Shown: positions 32,013 through 44,497, numbered from the stretch's first letter. The stretch: 64,000 bases of DNA from Gonocerus acuteangulatus (GCA_946811695.1 OX328128.1:27498510-27562509), one strand, 5' to 3'. Notes: generated by a model not told the origin, from the sequence alone. Made by a program: numbers and translations.

Positions 32013-32560
32013 CTAGCTGAATACCCGTGGTTCTTCACGGCAGATAAGTACTTATTTAATTGTGTTAAATAATGTATCATCAAAATTAACGCTATATAAT
32101 TTTTTGCAGTTTATTAAAGCACGGTTCCCGTCATACTATATGTTATTTATCAATTGATAAGTAATCAATGTATAATGTTTCTTGACATTGGGGTGCTCCG
32201 GACAAATGTCAATAAACAGATAACCTAAAGATAACCCATTATCTATATTATAACAGGAGTTTAACCAGTACAGGTTAAAATTTGTTATCAATAATATCAT
32301 AATATATAATAATCATGTTTCCAAGATGTCATTTGGAAACATCCATTATATTTGCGAGCATTACCAAGAAGTGTTCTGACTGGGGATGCTGATGGGTGAG
32401 GAGGCTGAATATTATTACCTCCGATGGACCATCACCAGGTACAGCGTAAACTTTATAAGGGACATAATCACAGTTTATTTCTAGTAATTCAAGGTCTGCT
32501 GTCATAGTTGAAATGAAGGCCAAATAAAAATAATATCATGAAATAGATAGAGTACGGTAA
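32013..32560 (-). mobile_element. Second Helitron, 3' part
   Basis: On the minus strand a CTAG end (AAGAACCACGGGTATTCAGCTAG followed by T, read in parts) lies only three bases from the TC start of the first Helitron. Coding remnants of a Helitron N-terminal region lie just inside. The right boundary is not resolved; the value given is a guess just past the last Helitron-like coding residue. Confidence 0.5.
32320..32523 (-). pseudogene. Helitron protein N-terminal domain fragment
   Basis: The minus-strand frame reads …SLLTHQHPQSEHFL, then after a +1 shift GNARKYNGCFQMTSW. The pattern PQS-x-x-FL-x-N-x-R-x-YN-x-x-FQMTS is a conserved block near the start of Helitron Rep-Hel proteins, ahead of the HUH endonuclease. 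One frameshift near 32375 and the loss of everything downstream make it a fossil. Its position just inside a Helitron 3' end implies a large internal deletion. Confidence 0.65.
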
Positions 32561-32829
32561 TAGCTGACGTGTTATCGTCCTGTTATGCTGCCTAGGCTTG
32601 CCTGCTCTAACCAATCTAAAAATTCAAACCCCTCTAAAAATACTTTTCGAATATCAAAAAATCCTCTCCTAGCGAGTGTTTACGTTCTAAAGGGAGTGAC
32701 CATGCAAAATGTCAACATTTTCTGTCTAGTGGTTTGGGCTGGGAGATGATAGGTCAGTGAGTTGTGGTATTTGACAAATATATAGTAGATTGATCAGCTT
32801 TTATTTTGGGACATTATAAGAATAATTCA
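32561..32829. other. No gene seen
   Basis: Mixed-composition spacer between the Helitron remnant and a GC-rich patch; nothing recognised. Confidence 0.4.
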
Positions 32830-33272
32830 GGGTATGTGAGTATCCGCGTTTTCAAAAACCAAGTATCCATTGCTGTTTCTCCTCGAACCGCGAGATCCTT
32901 CCTGTATGTCCAGATCCGTCCCCCCTCGTCATACCTGCCCCCACGTGTAAGTCCTTTGCCGCTAGGTTTACCACGTGCCTCCTGACGTCACGGCATCTCT
33001 GTCGTTCCCGTTGCCTATCCTCTTGTACGAAGGGGCAACCGGAGAGGGCCAGTCCTACTCTAGAGTTCGCAGAAAGAGCACCCATTCTCCCAAGAGAGCT
33101 CTGACTCCTTGTCACTCGTGGACTGTCACTATTGTCGGCTCGTTGATCGAGAGTCGCTACTTGGGGATCGTCAAGTCGGGCGGTTTTCTGCAGACCGACA
33201 GACTTCTTGGAGTGTCATCTTCAGTGTCCGTGCCTTGTAGACTTGTGTCCAAATCCTTAAAACAGAAAACAA
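32830..33272 (+). other. GC-rich exon-like patch ending in a splice-donor-like site
   Basis: Composition rises sharply relative to the flanks, and a 100-codon plus-strand frame (32975-33277) covers most of it. It ends at AAACAAG followed by GTAAGT, a consensus-like donor. A candidate acceptor (tttttattttag) lies at about 33645-33656, and joining would keep the frame open for about 17 more codons. The peptide is serine/arginine-rich without a domain I recognise, and a minus-strand frame of 87 codons also exists. It could be a first exon of a host transcript, a non-coding RNA, or a GC-rich repeat. Confidence 0.3.
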
Positions 33273-34442
33273 GGTAAGTTTTAAAAGCTTACTATGTTCC
33301 TAAGGTTCTCTCAATCCTAGAACAACTAATGCAATTATAGCATTATTTTTGGCACACTTATTATAAAGCATAGTTGATCCGCGGGCAAACAATTATACCA
33401 CATTTTTTACTAAAAACGTTAACATTAAAATTAATATTAAGCATCTAAAATAAAGAAAAAAGTATCAAGAAGGCAGGAGTGCCAATTTATTGTAAGACCA
33501 AAAGAATTAAAATTTAAATAAACATAAAAGATCAAAATGACAAAATACTAGATTGTACCTAAACATATAATGGTAGGGTATTCATATAGTTTATAACTTA
33601 TATTTTTAATGTTGTATTAAATGTTTTTTCATTGAATTGATCAATTTTTATTTTAGGGGTTTGTGTCTTCGGTCGTTATGCTGCTTATATTTAAAACTTG
33701 ATTGTAATTGATATCATTAAAACTGCAAACCCCATAAGATTGTGTCCCCGTTCAAAAATCTTGAGATTTCCAAAAATACAACCAAAAACCGATCAAAGAA
33801 ATAAAACGTTTTGCATTAAGAACCGTATTTATTGGGAGGCTGCCAGGAACTATAAAATACAAAGAACATTTACATTATCAAGTTAACCTTGAATCTTATT
33901 TTTTTATGCATTCTTATACAACGATGCACATGTTATTTTGCTAGGAGCTACATTACTTTTCATATGCTGCAGGAAACTTTAGGCTAAATGCGAATAAAGA
34001 TTAATTTTCATTCATTCACATTACGGCTAACGGTTTATTCTTTTACTTCTCGCTTCCTTTAGGAAATATTTTAATAAACAAAAAAAAAAAAAAAATATTA
34101 TTCATCCAAATAAAAATAAAATGTTGACTCATCCGTATCTGTAGAATCTACACACCGGTTAAAACAATGTGTTAATTTAATACTGAAAAAAAAATCGGAT
34201 AAAACGCACTATATAATGAAGAAATATTCTTTTTGAAATAATTTCTTTCCCTTGTAATAAATTGTAGTATGCTTGGGCTTGAATTAATGTAAAAACTAAT
34301 GCATAAAAAGGATTATTTACTGTACCTGATAAAAGTTTTAATTAGAAAATGATTTGTAACTAATTTGAGGGCAAAACCAATTATCTGAAAACATTAGTAG
34401 ATTGTTGACCTTGGGTAGGAAAACAATTTGGTCTGGGCTTTT

Positions 34443-34457
<15 letters not shown>
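33273..34457. other. AT-rich, no gene seen
   Basis: No coding similarity. If 32830-33272 is an exon, this would be intron or 3' flank. One AATAAA signal-like motif lies near 33996. Confidence 0.5.
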
Positions 34458-34514
<57 letters not shown>

Positions 34515-34551
34515 ACATACTGCAGTGTAATTGAAAATTACACTGCAGTGG
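34458..34551. repeat. (AT)n tract followed by a strong hairpin
   Basis: A TA run (34458-34511) is followed by ACTGCAGTGTAATT, a 4-5 base loop and its complement (34518-34549). Confidence 0.85.
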
Positions 34552-34779
34552 TTTTTCAATGGAAGTTTCGTTTTAACAATAATATTGCGTTGATGTTTAT
34601 TTAATTGTGATAATTTATATGTTTGATTAATTTAATTTACCCTCCAAATGTATACACTTGCCGCTAATAAATTATTGTAAACTGTTTAATGGTTATTTAT
34701 TTGACTTGTTAAAATTCAAGATCCCCTCTTTAGATTATTGTTTATTAAGTGCTCTTACAAATATTTTATAGTTTTTGAG

Positions 34780-35400
34780 TAAAAGATCATTATTTTAAGG
34801 GTTTTAAATATTTTTTTCATTTTATAGATTCTTTGTGATTCAATGTTTAATATGCGTTAAGTGTTTAGGGGTCCTAGGTCAGTATAGAGCTTCTGTTTTT
34901 ATATAGTTTATAATTTATATTTCTTCGTAACGTAAATTTTTACATGGTTTCAAATATTTTTCGCCAAAGGGTTCATTTATATATGTAAACGAATGGTAGT
35001 TATCTGCCGTGTGCTTATGCCTGTAGTCAGTATACAGATTATGTATATAATTAGAATATATTTTTTTTATTAGTACAGTAATTTTTGCCAGGTTTTTAAG
35101 TATTTCTTTTCATCCGATGAATACATTTGTATCTGTAATTGAATATTTATTTATGTGTTAAGGTTTAGTATATACATTATGAGTAAATGCACTTTATAAT
35201 TTACATTTCCTAGTATCAATTATTTTTCCTTGGTTTTCCAGCATTTTTTTCATCTGATAGGTTAATTTAGTATTTCGACATGAATTATTTTGTAAGGGGC
35301 TTATGTGTAAAGACATTATCTAGCTCATGTTTATAAATAGTTTATGTTTTATATTTATAAACGATTATTATCACTACGTTTTTAAGTATTTTATAATCGT
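34780..35400 (+). repeat. Degenerate tandem repeat of about 140-146 bp
   Basis: A motif of the type GGTTTTTAAGTATTTTTTTC recurs near 34799, 34944, 35090, 35231 and 35370. A second motif of the type TAGTTTATAATTTATATTT recurs near 34900, 35190 and 35335. Spacings cluster at 139-146 bp, but sequence identity is low, so this would be an old decayed array. Confidence 0.5.
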
Positions 35401-36630
35401 ACGTGACAATGTTTATTTCTGCGCGAATAATAATGACAAATAATTGTCTTAGGCATGTGATGAGTAAATCAAGATATTAATTAAGCTTGATTTAAATTTC
35501 TAAGTTCATTGTCTCATCATTTGTAAATTATTGAATTGCTTGTCATTTGCGAGTAAATGCTTACAATGTTTTACACTTTTGTTGTTTTTTTTTGTGTAGC
35601 TTTGTATTTTGAAGTAAACACACCGCTATTCGTTAATAATATAATAAACTAAGTGAATCGTGATTTACAAACAGTTTTTATGAATAGACACTGTATGTAT
35701 TTTCTCAAATCGTAATTGCAATAGTATTTTTGTCTCATAAATGTATGACTTCATATCTTGTAGTAAATTATTTTCTCAGTGCTATGACATTATATGACAC
35801 TTGACATGTTGGGGAAACTTTTTATGATTTGCAAGCGTTCTTTTTGAAGAATGTTTCACCGTTTACGTTAGAATACGTTTTGAAGACCTCGGTGTTTATG
35901 CTTTCTTTCAATGAATAAGTTACTTGATATTTTGAAGTTAATTTCAACAATTTAAGTGTCCATTTGCTCGTGCAATGAACGCGTTATGTTTAAAGATAGA
36001 TTTATTTATTTATTTTTTTTTTTTATTTTTTTTTTTATTTTTTTTTTTTTTTTTCATTTCCTCCTTATAGAATAAATAAATAAAAATCTCATAATTAATC
36101 AAATGTATTTTCAAAATGATAATTCGGGGACTGTATATATGCCAGCCCAATTTATTTGGGCAGCAGTCTTCATTTCTTAGAAATAAACCTTTCCTCTCTT
36201 TTTAATTTTAGTAAATAAAGATTTTTTCAGTGTATACCTATGTGATTCTTCTACAAATAAATCACTCGATATTTCGCAGTTTTTTTTAAATTATATTTTA
36301 TTTGTACAAAATAAAACGAAAAGATCACATATTTAGTTTATTAAAAATAATTTATTACTTACCTGTTTTTTATTTTATAGTTGACCTTTATGTCTGGTAT
36401 TTTTATTATTTTATTTTTTCTCTTTTCACCTACCTTTTTTTGTCTTGTATAGTATTAATCTTGATAGATTCAGTTATTTCATTTTTTATTTAAATGTTTT
36501 ATTTTTGATGTTCTTGATCTTTTATTTTGTTTGCACTCTATATATTTATAGAGCTAATTACACAGTTGCTAGCTCTAAACCCAAATAAATAAATAGTCTT
36601 ATTTTGAAAATATGAGTGTTTATGTGTTCT
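35401..36630. other. T-rich, no gene; homopolymer-rich at 36008-36056
   Basis: No recognisable protein. The 63-codon hydrophobic frame at 36302-36493 reflects T-richness. Near 36530-36598 a tail ending in AAATAAATAAATAG may be the 3' end of a LINE. Confidence 0.45.
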
Positions 36631-36631
36631 G

Positions 36632-36984
36632 GCATTGAATGTGTCATTTTTTTCTGAAGTGAATGATGATTTTCTAATTTCTTACATGCAGTGTTAATGA
36701 ATGAGTTACACAATATTTTGGAGTGCATTTAAGCACTATCATTGTGTTTTGCCAATGAATGTGTTGCTCGTTATTTTGGAATAAATTTTGTTAATTTCAT
36801 TCTTTATAGACCCTGTCAAGGAATTTATTACCTCTTAGCACTTTTTCCTCCGAAGGAAAGTAGCTATTGAGGTTGGACTCATGACGGAATTTTTGAAAAA
36901 TTTCTTCAAATCTTTATCGATCCTACCTAGTAGACACCGAAAATGACCCCCGTTAAAATTTATATATATATATATATATATATA

Positions 36985-37053
<69 letters not shown>

Positions 37054-38350
37054 GTTAACACGATAGCGGCCAGAGTTTTTGTTTTTTCGTCACGAAACTT
37101 GGTATATAGCATTCAATTAGCAAACGATTGAACGAGTTCGTTAACCACCATAGTCGGTCCACCGGAAGGGGGGGTTTACCCCGAACCCAAAACACTCATT
37201 TGACTATGTCAGCCGTAATATTTGTTATATTTCAACGAAACTTGGTATTCGTAGTGGTAATATAGAGAGAAAAGTGAGATATAAAAATGAACTAAATCGG
37301 TTCACTAGAAGGGGGGGGGGGGTTTACTCCGGACCCACAATAGCAATTCGCCACTACCAGCCATGATTTTTGGTATATTTCGACGAAACTCAGTATTCGT
37401 AGTGGTAATCCACAGGTAAATGTGTGTTGTAAAAATAAACTAAATCGGTTCATTAGGAGGGGGGGTTTACTCCTGACCCACAATACCACTTCGCCACTAC
37501 CAGCCGTGATTTTTGGTATATTTCGACGAAACTCGGTGTTCGTAGTGGTAATCTACAGGTAAATATGTGTTGTATAAATAAACTAAATCGGTTCATTAGA
37601 AGGGGGGGGTTTACTCCGGACCCAAATTCCTAATATACTCATACCAGTCGTAATTTCTGCTGTATTGTAACGAAACGCGGTATACGTCGTGGGTAACTTA
37701 TGAGAAAGAAGTGTTGTAAAAATGAGCTGAATCGGTCAATGGGAAAGCGGGGGTTTAGTTTGTAATATATTTCAATAGAAAAGCCCGCCAGACGTAGGGT
37801 CACAAAGCCGCCGCAAGGAGCGCTTTCTACCACTAGAGTGACTGTATCCTGTTCCTGCGTTAGATCAAAATACGATAATATGAGGTTTTTTGTATTTATT
37901 ACGTAGTGTAGTAGGTACCATGTGTAAACATAACTCTGGAAGAAAGTTAATAATTGATCAGTGACTCATTACAAATATAAAAGAGAACTATTCATGTTTT
38001 TATTTTATTTATGTAGGATATTTTAAGCAAATTGTTCTGGAAAGCAGTCTACACTACCCAAATTCTAAGGAAAATGCTTAGTTATGCAGCTCCTGCGTGA
38101 CGGACTTTTATTTTGTAAAATGTACTAATTTACCAGTGTTTATTTGCTTTGTCATTGAATGAGGTACTATTTATTATTCCGTAAGCTCTGTTTGTCCCCA
38201 TGTTTATGTTCCCAGGCAATAATTTCCTAGTAAATTTTGATGTTCTCACTTTTAATGGTCCTTGCCAATGAATGTAATAATTTCCATTTTGGAGTTAATA
38301 ATGATTGGATTAGTAAATGAAAATATTATTTGTTATTTCGGAATAATACT
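36632..38350 (+). repeat. Degenerate ~63-bp repeat split by a family A insertion
   Basis: A motif of the type CAATGAATGAGTTAC…TATTTTGGAGT occurs near 36632, 36698 and 36760, and again near 38152, 38267 and 38320 beyond the family A copy. Spacing on the left is 62-66 bp. The family A element (36833-38107) appears to have inserted into the array. Confidence 0.45.
36833..38107 (-). repeat. Family A repeat, full-length copy 3
   Basis: Minus-strand copy running from AAAGTCCGTCACGCAGG (38107) to GTGCTAA (36833). It has five poly-C subrepeats and an (AT)n tract at 36960-37049. The terminal stem-loop has extra T residues (CACTTTTTCC in place of CACTTTCC). Frames of 62-65 codons are artefacts. Confidence 0.8.
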
Positions 38351-39270
38351 CTTAGTATAAATGTTTTTTTACCCTTTTAAAATAATTTAATGTATATCTT
38401 GGAGTTAATAGTTATGATTTTTTTTAATGTAATTAGTTATAATATTAATTAGTGTACCTTAAACAACAGATAAATATATAGATATAGATAAATATTAAGG
38501 CATACCTAAGCCAATTACAAGAATATCATTATGACATCTGAATTTTTGAGATGTTGCCATAACATTATAAAATTATATTTTCACAATTTTAGTCAACTTT
38601 CAGCATAATATAATAAATGGTGTGATAATTCAGAACCAATATTACATAAAATATGCATAATTACAGAAGAGTAGAAGATCCAAAACGTCGCAATAAGAAT
38701 TAATTATAATTATTTGAAAGGTCTTAGCCATCTTATTTGAATTCTAGGCATCCTATAAAATATTTAGTTGCGTTTAAATGAGTTCTTATTTTTTGGTTCA
38801 ACTTTGAAACAGCCTAAAGAAATTTTTAAAAATGTTTTCCTCATCGATAAATTCATAAAACGATGGTCTGCTTCTTATATATTCATATCCTTAAGAGCCT
38901 CCTTTTCTAGCACGATGGAATGTAAGCATGTTATAGGCAAGAAACATAATTTCAATTTATATGCGGCAAGTTCCTATCTCAAAGACTTAATTTTTTTGTC
39001 GTTTAATGATATGGATTTCCTTCTTAGTTCGTTCATAAATTTGCTTAATCTTTTTTTAATCGCCAATACTCAATAAAATATGTAGAAACTATTTACACAA
39101 GATGTTTAACTATTCAATGTAATTGAATTATGTTCTTACGATTATTAAGATTACTATGGCTGTGATAATGAGTGTTTAATTGATGTAGGTGTAATTTGAC
39201 TTGGTTCCTTACAGGAATCATGTTTATTTATTGCATGACTGTTTTAGTGTAACTATAGTAATGAACAGGA
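38351..39270. other. AT-rich, no recognised gene
   Basis: A 102-codon plus-strand frame (38768-39076) shows no domain and has AT-driven composition. Confidence 0.45.
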
Positions 39271-39345
39271 CATGATTGCCTGAGGATGGACCTGTGTGTC
39301 CGAAACGTTGTGATGGAGGAATAAATGTAAAGTTTGAAAAATTTT
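39271..39345 (+). other. Hammerhead-like hairpin motif A
   Basis: Positions 39280-39306 read CTGAGGA, T, GGAC, six bases, GTCC, GAAAC. The stem pairs perfectly. The core resembles the CUGANGA…GAAA core of hammerhead ribozymes, with one extra base before the stem. It is followed by 'aataaatgtaaa', a possible retroelement end. Confidence 0.45.
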
Positions 39346-39461
39346 TGAAGGGTTATTCTTCACCTGTTTGGAATTATGTTCATTTGAAATTTAACTATGT
39401 TCAAGAAAGTATTTTAACAAGATGTTTAACAGTTTTTTTTTAGTTTAAAGAGATAATAATC

Positions 39462-39463
<2 letters not shown>

Positions 39464-39517
<54 letters not shown>
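39464..39517. repeat. 54-base poly-T run
   Basis: Uninterrupted T run, possibly the tail of a minus-strand retroposed sequence; no body recognised. Confidence 0.95.
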
Positions 39518-39519
<2 letters not shown>

Positions 39520-39839
39520 GAATGATTTAGGCCTGTTTAATAGAGATCACTGAAATATTAGTCGCTTTATTTGCGCAACCATTCCAAAGCAATATAATTC
39601 AGTCCAACATTTATGGCCCACTACACACATATAGGAGAAAATTTAATATCCGAGTAAAAACAACTAAAATATTTTTTTTTCGAAATCAATTTATTTTTTT
39701 TTAAGTTAGTATTTATTATTTATTTTCATGTTTCACGGACGAGAAGCACACTGAGATATATCTTTTAAGAAACCAGTAATATATTATAAATTATTTCAAT
39801 TAATTTTTAATGTAATTCAATACATGTGATTTGTTTTTC

Positions 39840-39890
39840 TTCTAGTTTATTGAAGATGGCCCTGAGGCCGAAACGTTTAAATGGGGAATT
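39840..39890 (+). other. Hammerhead-like hairpin motif B
   Basis: Positions 39850-39874 read TTGAAGA, T, GGCC, CTGA, GGCC, GAAAC. The stem is a perfect 4-bp helix. The first core base is T where the others have C. Confidence 0.45.
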
Positions 39891-40084
39891 GTAATTAGCT
39901 CATTAATATAATTTGGCTGAGGTGAAGATCAAAAATAAAGTATATGTGGAAATTATAAATTATATTATAGGAATAAGGGATTTATTTATTTGAACCTAAA
40001 ATATTAGTGAAATATTTTTAATTTTTGTGCATCAACTACAATTTGCATTATTCACTTAATATTTGAAACATTATATTGTTCCTG

Positions 40085-40166
40085 AGATGTCCATAGTTAG
40101 CCGCCGAAGTGACTCTTAGGGAATGGTTAGGTTTCGGCTAGGAAATCATCAATACGATTTTTGTAA

Positions 40167-40220
<54 letters not shown>
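40085..40220 (-). repeat. Family E repeat and (AC)n(AT)n tract
   Basis: On the minus strand 'aatcgtattgatga', 'tagccgaaacctaacc' and 'ggcggctaac' match the family E blocks at 7397-7546 and 12045-12120. A compound (CA)n(TA)n microsatellite follows at 40168-40219. Confidence 0.65.
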
Positions 40221-40222
<2 letters not shown>

Positions 40223-40284
40223 TTTTTCTTCCATTGTTGACCTTAAACTTCAATATACTTGTTTTTTGTAGCCAATAGGTCATA

Positions 40285-40398
40285 AGCAAATAGGATATTT
40301 TAAGCAAAAATTTCAGCAAAAATTTTAAGCAAAAATTTTTAAGCAAACATTTTTTAGACAGTGCTTAGTTATGCAGCTCCTGCGTGACGGACGTTTTT
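40285..40398 (-). repeat. Family A left-end fragment
   Basis: On the minus strand it starts GTCCGTCACGCAGGAGCTGC and continues through 'ataactaagcac'. It then degenerates into four short repeats of the type TTTAAGCAAAAATT. Confidence 0.7.
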
Positions 40399-41940
40399 TT
40401 ACATTGATAATGAATATTTAATTAGTAATTTTTTTTAGAAATTTAGAATTCTGCTTCCATTGTTCATATTTATTAGTCTGCTAATCCTATAGACATTCTA
40501 ATATGTTTAGTATTATCGTTTCTTAACTTTTAAAATTAATGTGAACTGCCCTCTTTAACATATGATCTACATTTTATACAGTTTTATTAATTGTCTTAAA
40601 TGTATGTTAATTTGTATGTTTATAAATATCAGTGCAATCCGGTAATCCGGTAAGATTACAAATAATTTGATGCTTTTTCTTACGTAGTGAAATTATTTTC
40701 TTTTTAATGGGTATGAAATTTGCATTTCTAGTCATGAAAATGTCACGAAAAAGTCATGAAATTGGCTTTGACAAAAGTAGTAGACACACTGTACAAAAAA
40801 GGCACTTACGCAATTTTAATAGTACGATCTCAAGCGGAGAAATCGGAGTTCGAATTTAGAAATGGTCGGAATTTTGTCACAGTTTTTAATTGGTCATTTT
40901 CTAATTGGTATTTAACAGTAAAATGAGTATTTTAGTAAAACTGGGTGAGTAAATGGGACACGTATTTGTAATAATGTTTTCCTAGGGGCAACGCATTTGA
41001 ATTGTGGTGACTCTTATTCCCATTTTACTTTTTTGTACAGTTTCAATTTTACATCTGTTCGTGTTCTTACAGTTTTCACGAAAGTCAATTAACTGTTTTT
41101 ATTCCACGCTATCCAGAAGACACTAAGAATAATAATAGACAAGCGTTAAGGTGAGTTACATGAATCACTATTTTCATACGTCCCTGGTAATTTATTGTGA
41201 ATTACGTTGAAAAATAATAAGTATAATAACCCCTTTAAAGCATGTAATTAGGGAGCGAAGTAAATATGTTTATTTTCTCAGTAAAAGTTGCCACAAAATA
41301 CGTAGGATGAGAGTTTATAATTAAATGATTCAGAAGTAAATAGAAGACTGATTGAAGCCATAATTAGTGAATAATGGAATTAAGAAAATGCAGAACATAG
41401 AATAAAATAAACTTTAATTACTATAAGTATGGCTGATGGGCAAATGCTTAACCATTTTTTTTTTTCTCTAAAATTAAATACGAAATAGAGCGAAGTAAAC
41501 ATTTAATGAACGCTAAAAAAAAAGTTTCAGTAATGGAACCTTCGATAATAAGTCCAATTTGAAAGAATATAAAGTCAGATATTCCACTTAAGACTCATGA
41601 AAATTCATGAAATTTCAAAAGGATTTATCATTAGGCCTGTAAATGCATCGCGAAAAGAACTTAATGGGGCAAAATGAATCATTTTGAGAAACTGCATTCG
41701 GTCTAAGCTGCAGCGATTTTAGTCAGCGAATGCATTTCGACTATTTTACTCCTAATTGGGAATACGTCAAATTGGCACTCCCGTTTTCTTTATTAAATAC
41801 CTCTGCTTGATTATTTGTATTTTTCTTGGAGAAGTAAAAATGTAAACAATTTCTCTCCGAATTGCTGCACATTTATCTCTCTAATTCATTTTCTGTTTTT
41901 TTATTTTTTCATGCTTTATTTATTTATTTTTTTAAACTGT
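40399..41940. other. AT-rich, no gene seen
   Basis: No recognisable coding sequence. The segment near 40860-40940 has weak similarity to 24360-24420 ('ttaattggt', 'cagtaaaat', 'tattttagtaaaa'), so it may be an old family B fragment. Confidence 0.45.
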
Positions 41941-42385
41941 TTAATGAACGAACTACTTAATTACGAAACTGAATTACTTACAGACTGTCGAAGAAGAGAA
42001 CAATTAAACATACCCACTGACCTTACAGAACTCTTGTCCGATGGTAGCCATTATTTGAATCAGGTATTTAAATATTTACAAACTATACATATATATCACA
42101 CAATTTAACGAACTCATGAAAATGTTAACTCTGTCATTTTTTTTTATAACTTCCTTACTTTTATTTTATTTTTTAATTTATTTTATATTTTTTATTTTAT
42201 TTTTGGCTTTTAAATCTATTTGATACTTTTTCTGAAATTATATTTATTTCCTTTATGTTATGATTATGCATTATAATTTATTTCATAATATTATCTTTTT
42301 GTTCAAAGCTGACGTTTCCATATAGACTTACTACTTTGCTAGTCGCCTCCGTTGCGATCAAGCAGTAAATAAATAAATAAATAAT
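41941..42385 (+). pseudogene. LINE ORF2 C-terminal end and 3' tail
   Basis: The frame reads DCRRREQLNIPTDLTELLSD, then NQVFKYLQTIHIYHTI and a stop at about 42108. The ending matches the last residues of the LINE remnants at 46870 (VQKVFKYIKDIGLYQEI) and 14490 (VNKLLLFLKNTQLISKI). It is followed by a T-rich 3' region ending in four AAAT units at about 42370-42385, a usual I/Jockey-type LINE end. Everything upstream of this C-terminus is unrecognisable. Confidence 0.55.
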
Positions 42386-43705
42386 ATTTTTATTAGCCTA
42401 CGAATACAGCTCAATAGATGTAAATTTGCAAGGTGCAAAAAACAGAAAATAAACCATTTTAATAAAAAATCTAAATTAACCCCTAAAAATAAAACAATTA
42501 ATTACAAAATTATTATACCCTCTGAATTGGTATATGCTTGTCGTGTTTAGAGCTCAACCTGATTAACAAACTATAAAAAAAACTTTGGGTTATCCAAAAC
42601 ATCTGTCTCCGAATTATACATACAGGCATACTAAAAATCACTAGGTACACTAAAATTACAGATATGCACGACGAGCTGGCAATGGCTGGCAATGACAAAA
42701 TTCGTTTTTTCAGCAGAAGTATCGGACAACCCATAATAGCTAAAATAGGCAAATATAACAAAGGAAGTATAGGATATAGCTGATCTCATCTTACTTTTTT
42801 TTTTTTTTTCATGACTGTTTTCCAAACTTTTAACAATATTTATGTTAATTTTGTAAGTAGATTCGGCAAAAAAGGACATGTAAATTATGGAATAACATGT
42901 AAAGCTAAATGTATAGGTATATTGTATATTCACTTTTGTAAACAAAAATTCCTTGTTCTTCTTCGGAAAACAACAACATTTTTTTCTAGGAAAATAGGCA
43001 GTTTGCCATATGGCCAAGAATCAGACACTGTTATAGTCAATGCTCTGGGCCCTTGTGGACTGTTTCAGAAAATGTTTTTTATGTAAAGTAATTTTTATCT
43101 TATTCAATAGAAACAAAAATTGATATTAGTTAATTTTATTTAAAATAAATATATTGTTAAACTCAATTTACAATAAAAAATAAACGAGAAAAAGTGGTAA
43201 ACAAGGATCGAGTAGCGACAATGTTTTTCATTGTTTTTTTTTCTTTTTGAAACCTTAAGCACTCTATATTTTCTTTAAATGAGTTCACCCAAGCGAAATT
43301 TCCATCTTAACATTTTTGTAAGACGATAACATGCCAAAACTGGAGTGACACTTTTTTTTTTTGTAAATTCCTCCAGTCAAGAGACATTTGGTCCAAAAAT
43401 ACGTTGTCTAAAGCAGAAGGTCAAGTTCATTAACGGGCAGAAACCGCACAGCAGAAAGCTCTTTTCGGCGAAATTAGCTCTAAAAAAGTCGTAATCTTAA
43501 CGGTTTAGCATTAATACGCTTTCGATAGGAATTTAGCGTGGGAATTCGAGTGGCACATGTGTCAAGGACATATCGCTAGCCATTTTTGCTCAAATGTATT
43601 ATTCTATGAAGCCCGTTTTAAATTCAACCAAACTTAGCTTTCTAACATTTGGAACTGAATTTATAGAAACAAAAAATTTTCTCTAAAAATTTGAACTAAT
43701 AATTT
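42386..43705. other. No recognised gene; faint family B traces
   Basis: Overlapping frames of 82-128 codons on opposite strands (42513-43086) have no domain. Positions about 43330-43500 resemble 23700-23860 weakly (gcagaa…ccgc, ggcgaaatt, aaaaa-tcgtaa), suggesting an old family B copy. Confidence 0.4.
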
Positions 43706-44328
43706 AAAAGTCCGTCACCCAGAAACTGCATAACTAAGCACATTCCTCAGAATTTGGGTAGTTTAGACTGGATTCCAGAACAATTTGCTTAAAATTTCCT
43801 ACATAAATAAAATAAAAACATGAATAGTTCTCTTTTAAATTTGTAATGAGTAACTGATCAATTATTAATTTGCTTCCAGAGTTATGTTTACACATGGTAC
43901 CTATTACACTACGTAATAAATACAAAAAACCTCATATTATCGTATTTTGATCTAACGCAGGAACAGGATACAGTCACTCTAGTGGTAGAAAGCGCTCCTT
44001 GCGGCGGCTTTGTGACCCTACGTCTGGCGGGCTTTTCTATTGAAATATATTACAAACTAAACCCCCGCTTTCCGATTGACCGATTCAGCTCATTTTTACA
44101 ACACTTCTTTCTCATGAGATACCCACGACGTATACCGCGTTTCGTTACAATACAGCAGAAATTACGACCGCTATGAGTATATTAGTACTTTAGGTCCGGA
44201 GTAAACCCCCCTTCCGGTGGACCGAGTTTGGCGGTCAACGAACTCGTTCAATCGTTTGCTAATTGAATGTTACATACCAAGTGTCGTGACAAAAAAAAAA
44301 CTCTGGCCGCTATCGTGTCAACAGACAC

Positions 44329-44380
<52 letters not shown>

Positions 44381-44497
44381 TATCATGTCATTTTCGGTGT
44401 CTACTAGGTAGGATGGATAAAGATTTGAAGACATTTTTCAAAAATTTCGTCATGAGTGCAACCTCAATAGCTGCTTTCCTTCGGAGGAAAGTGCTAA
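43706..44497 (+). repeat. Family A repeat, internally deleted copy
   Basis: It has both ends (AAAGTCCGTCACCCAG and GGAGGAAAGTGCTAA) and an (AT)n tract (44331-44374). Three of the subrepeats are missing, so the first joins the last directly near 44205. Unequal exchange or replication slippage between subrepeats would explain this. Confidence 0.8.

Noticed and set aside
36302..36493. Small membrane protein (63 codons, hydrophobic)
   Set aside because: T-rich sequence yields Phe/Leu/Ile codons by composition; no other support.
42513..43086. Overlapping frames of 82, 128 and 91 codons
   Set aside because: They overlap on opposite strands, show no domain, and have AT-driven composition.
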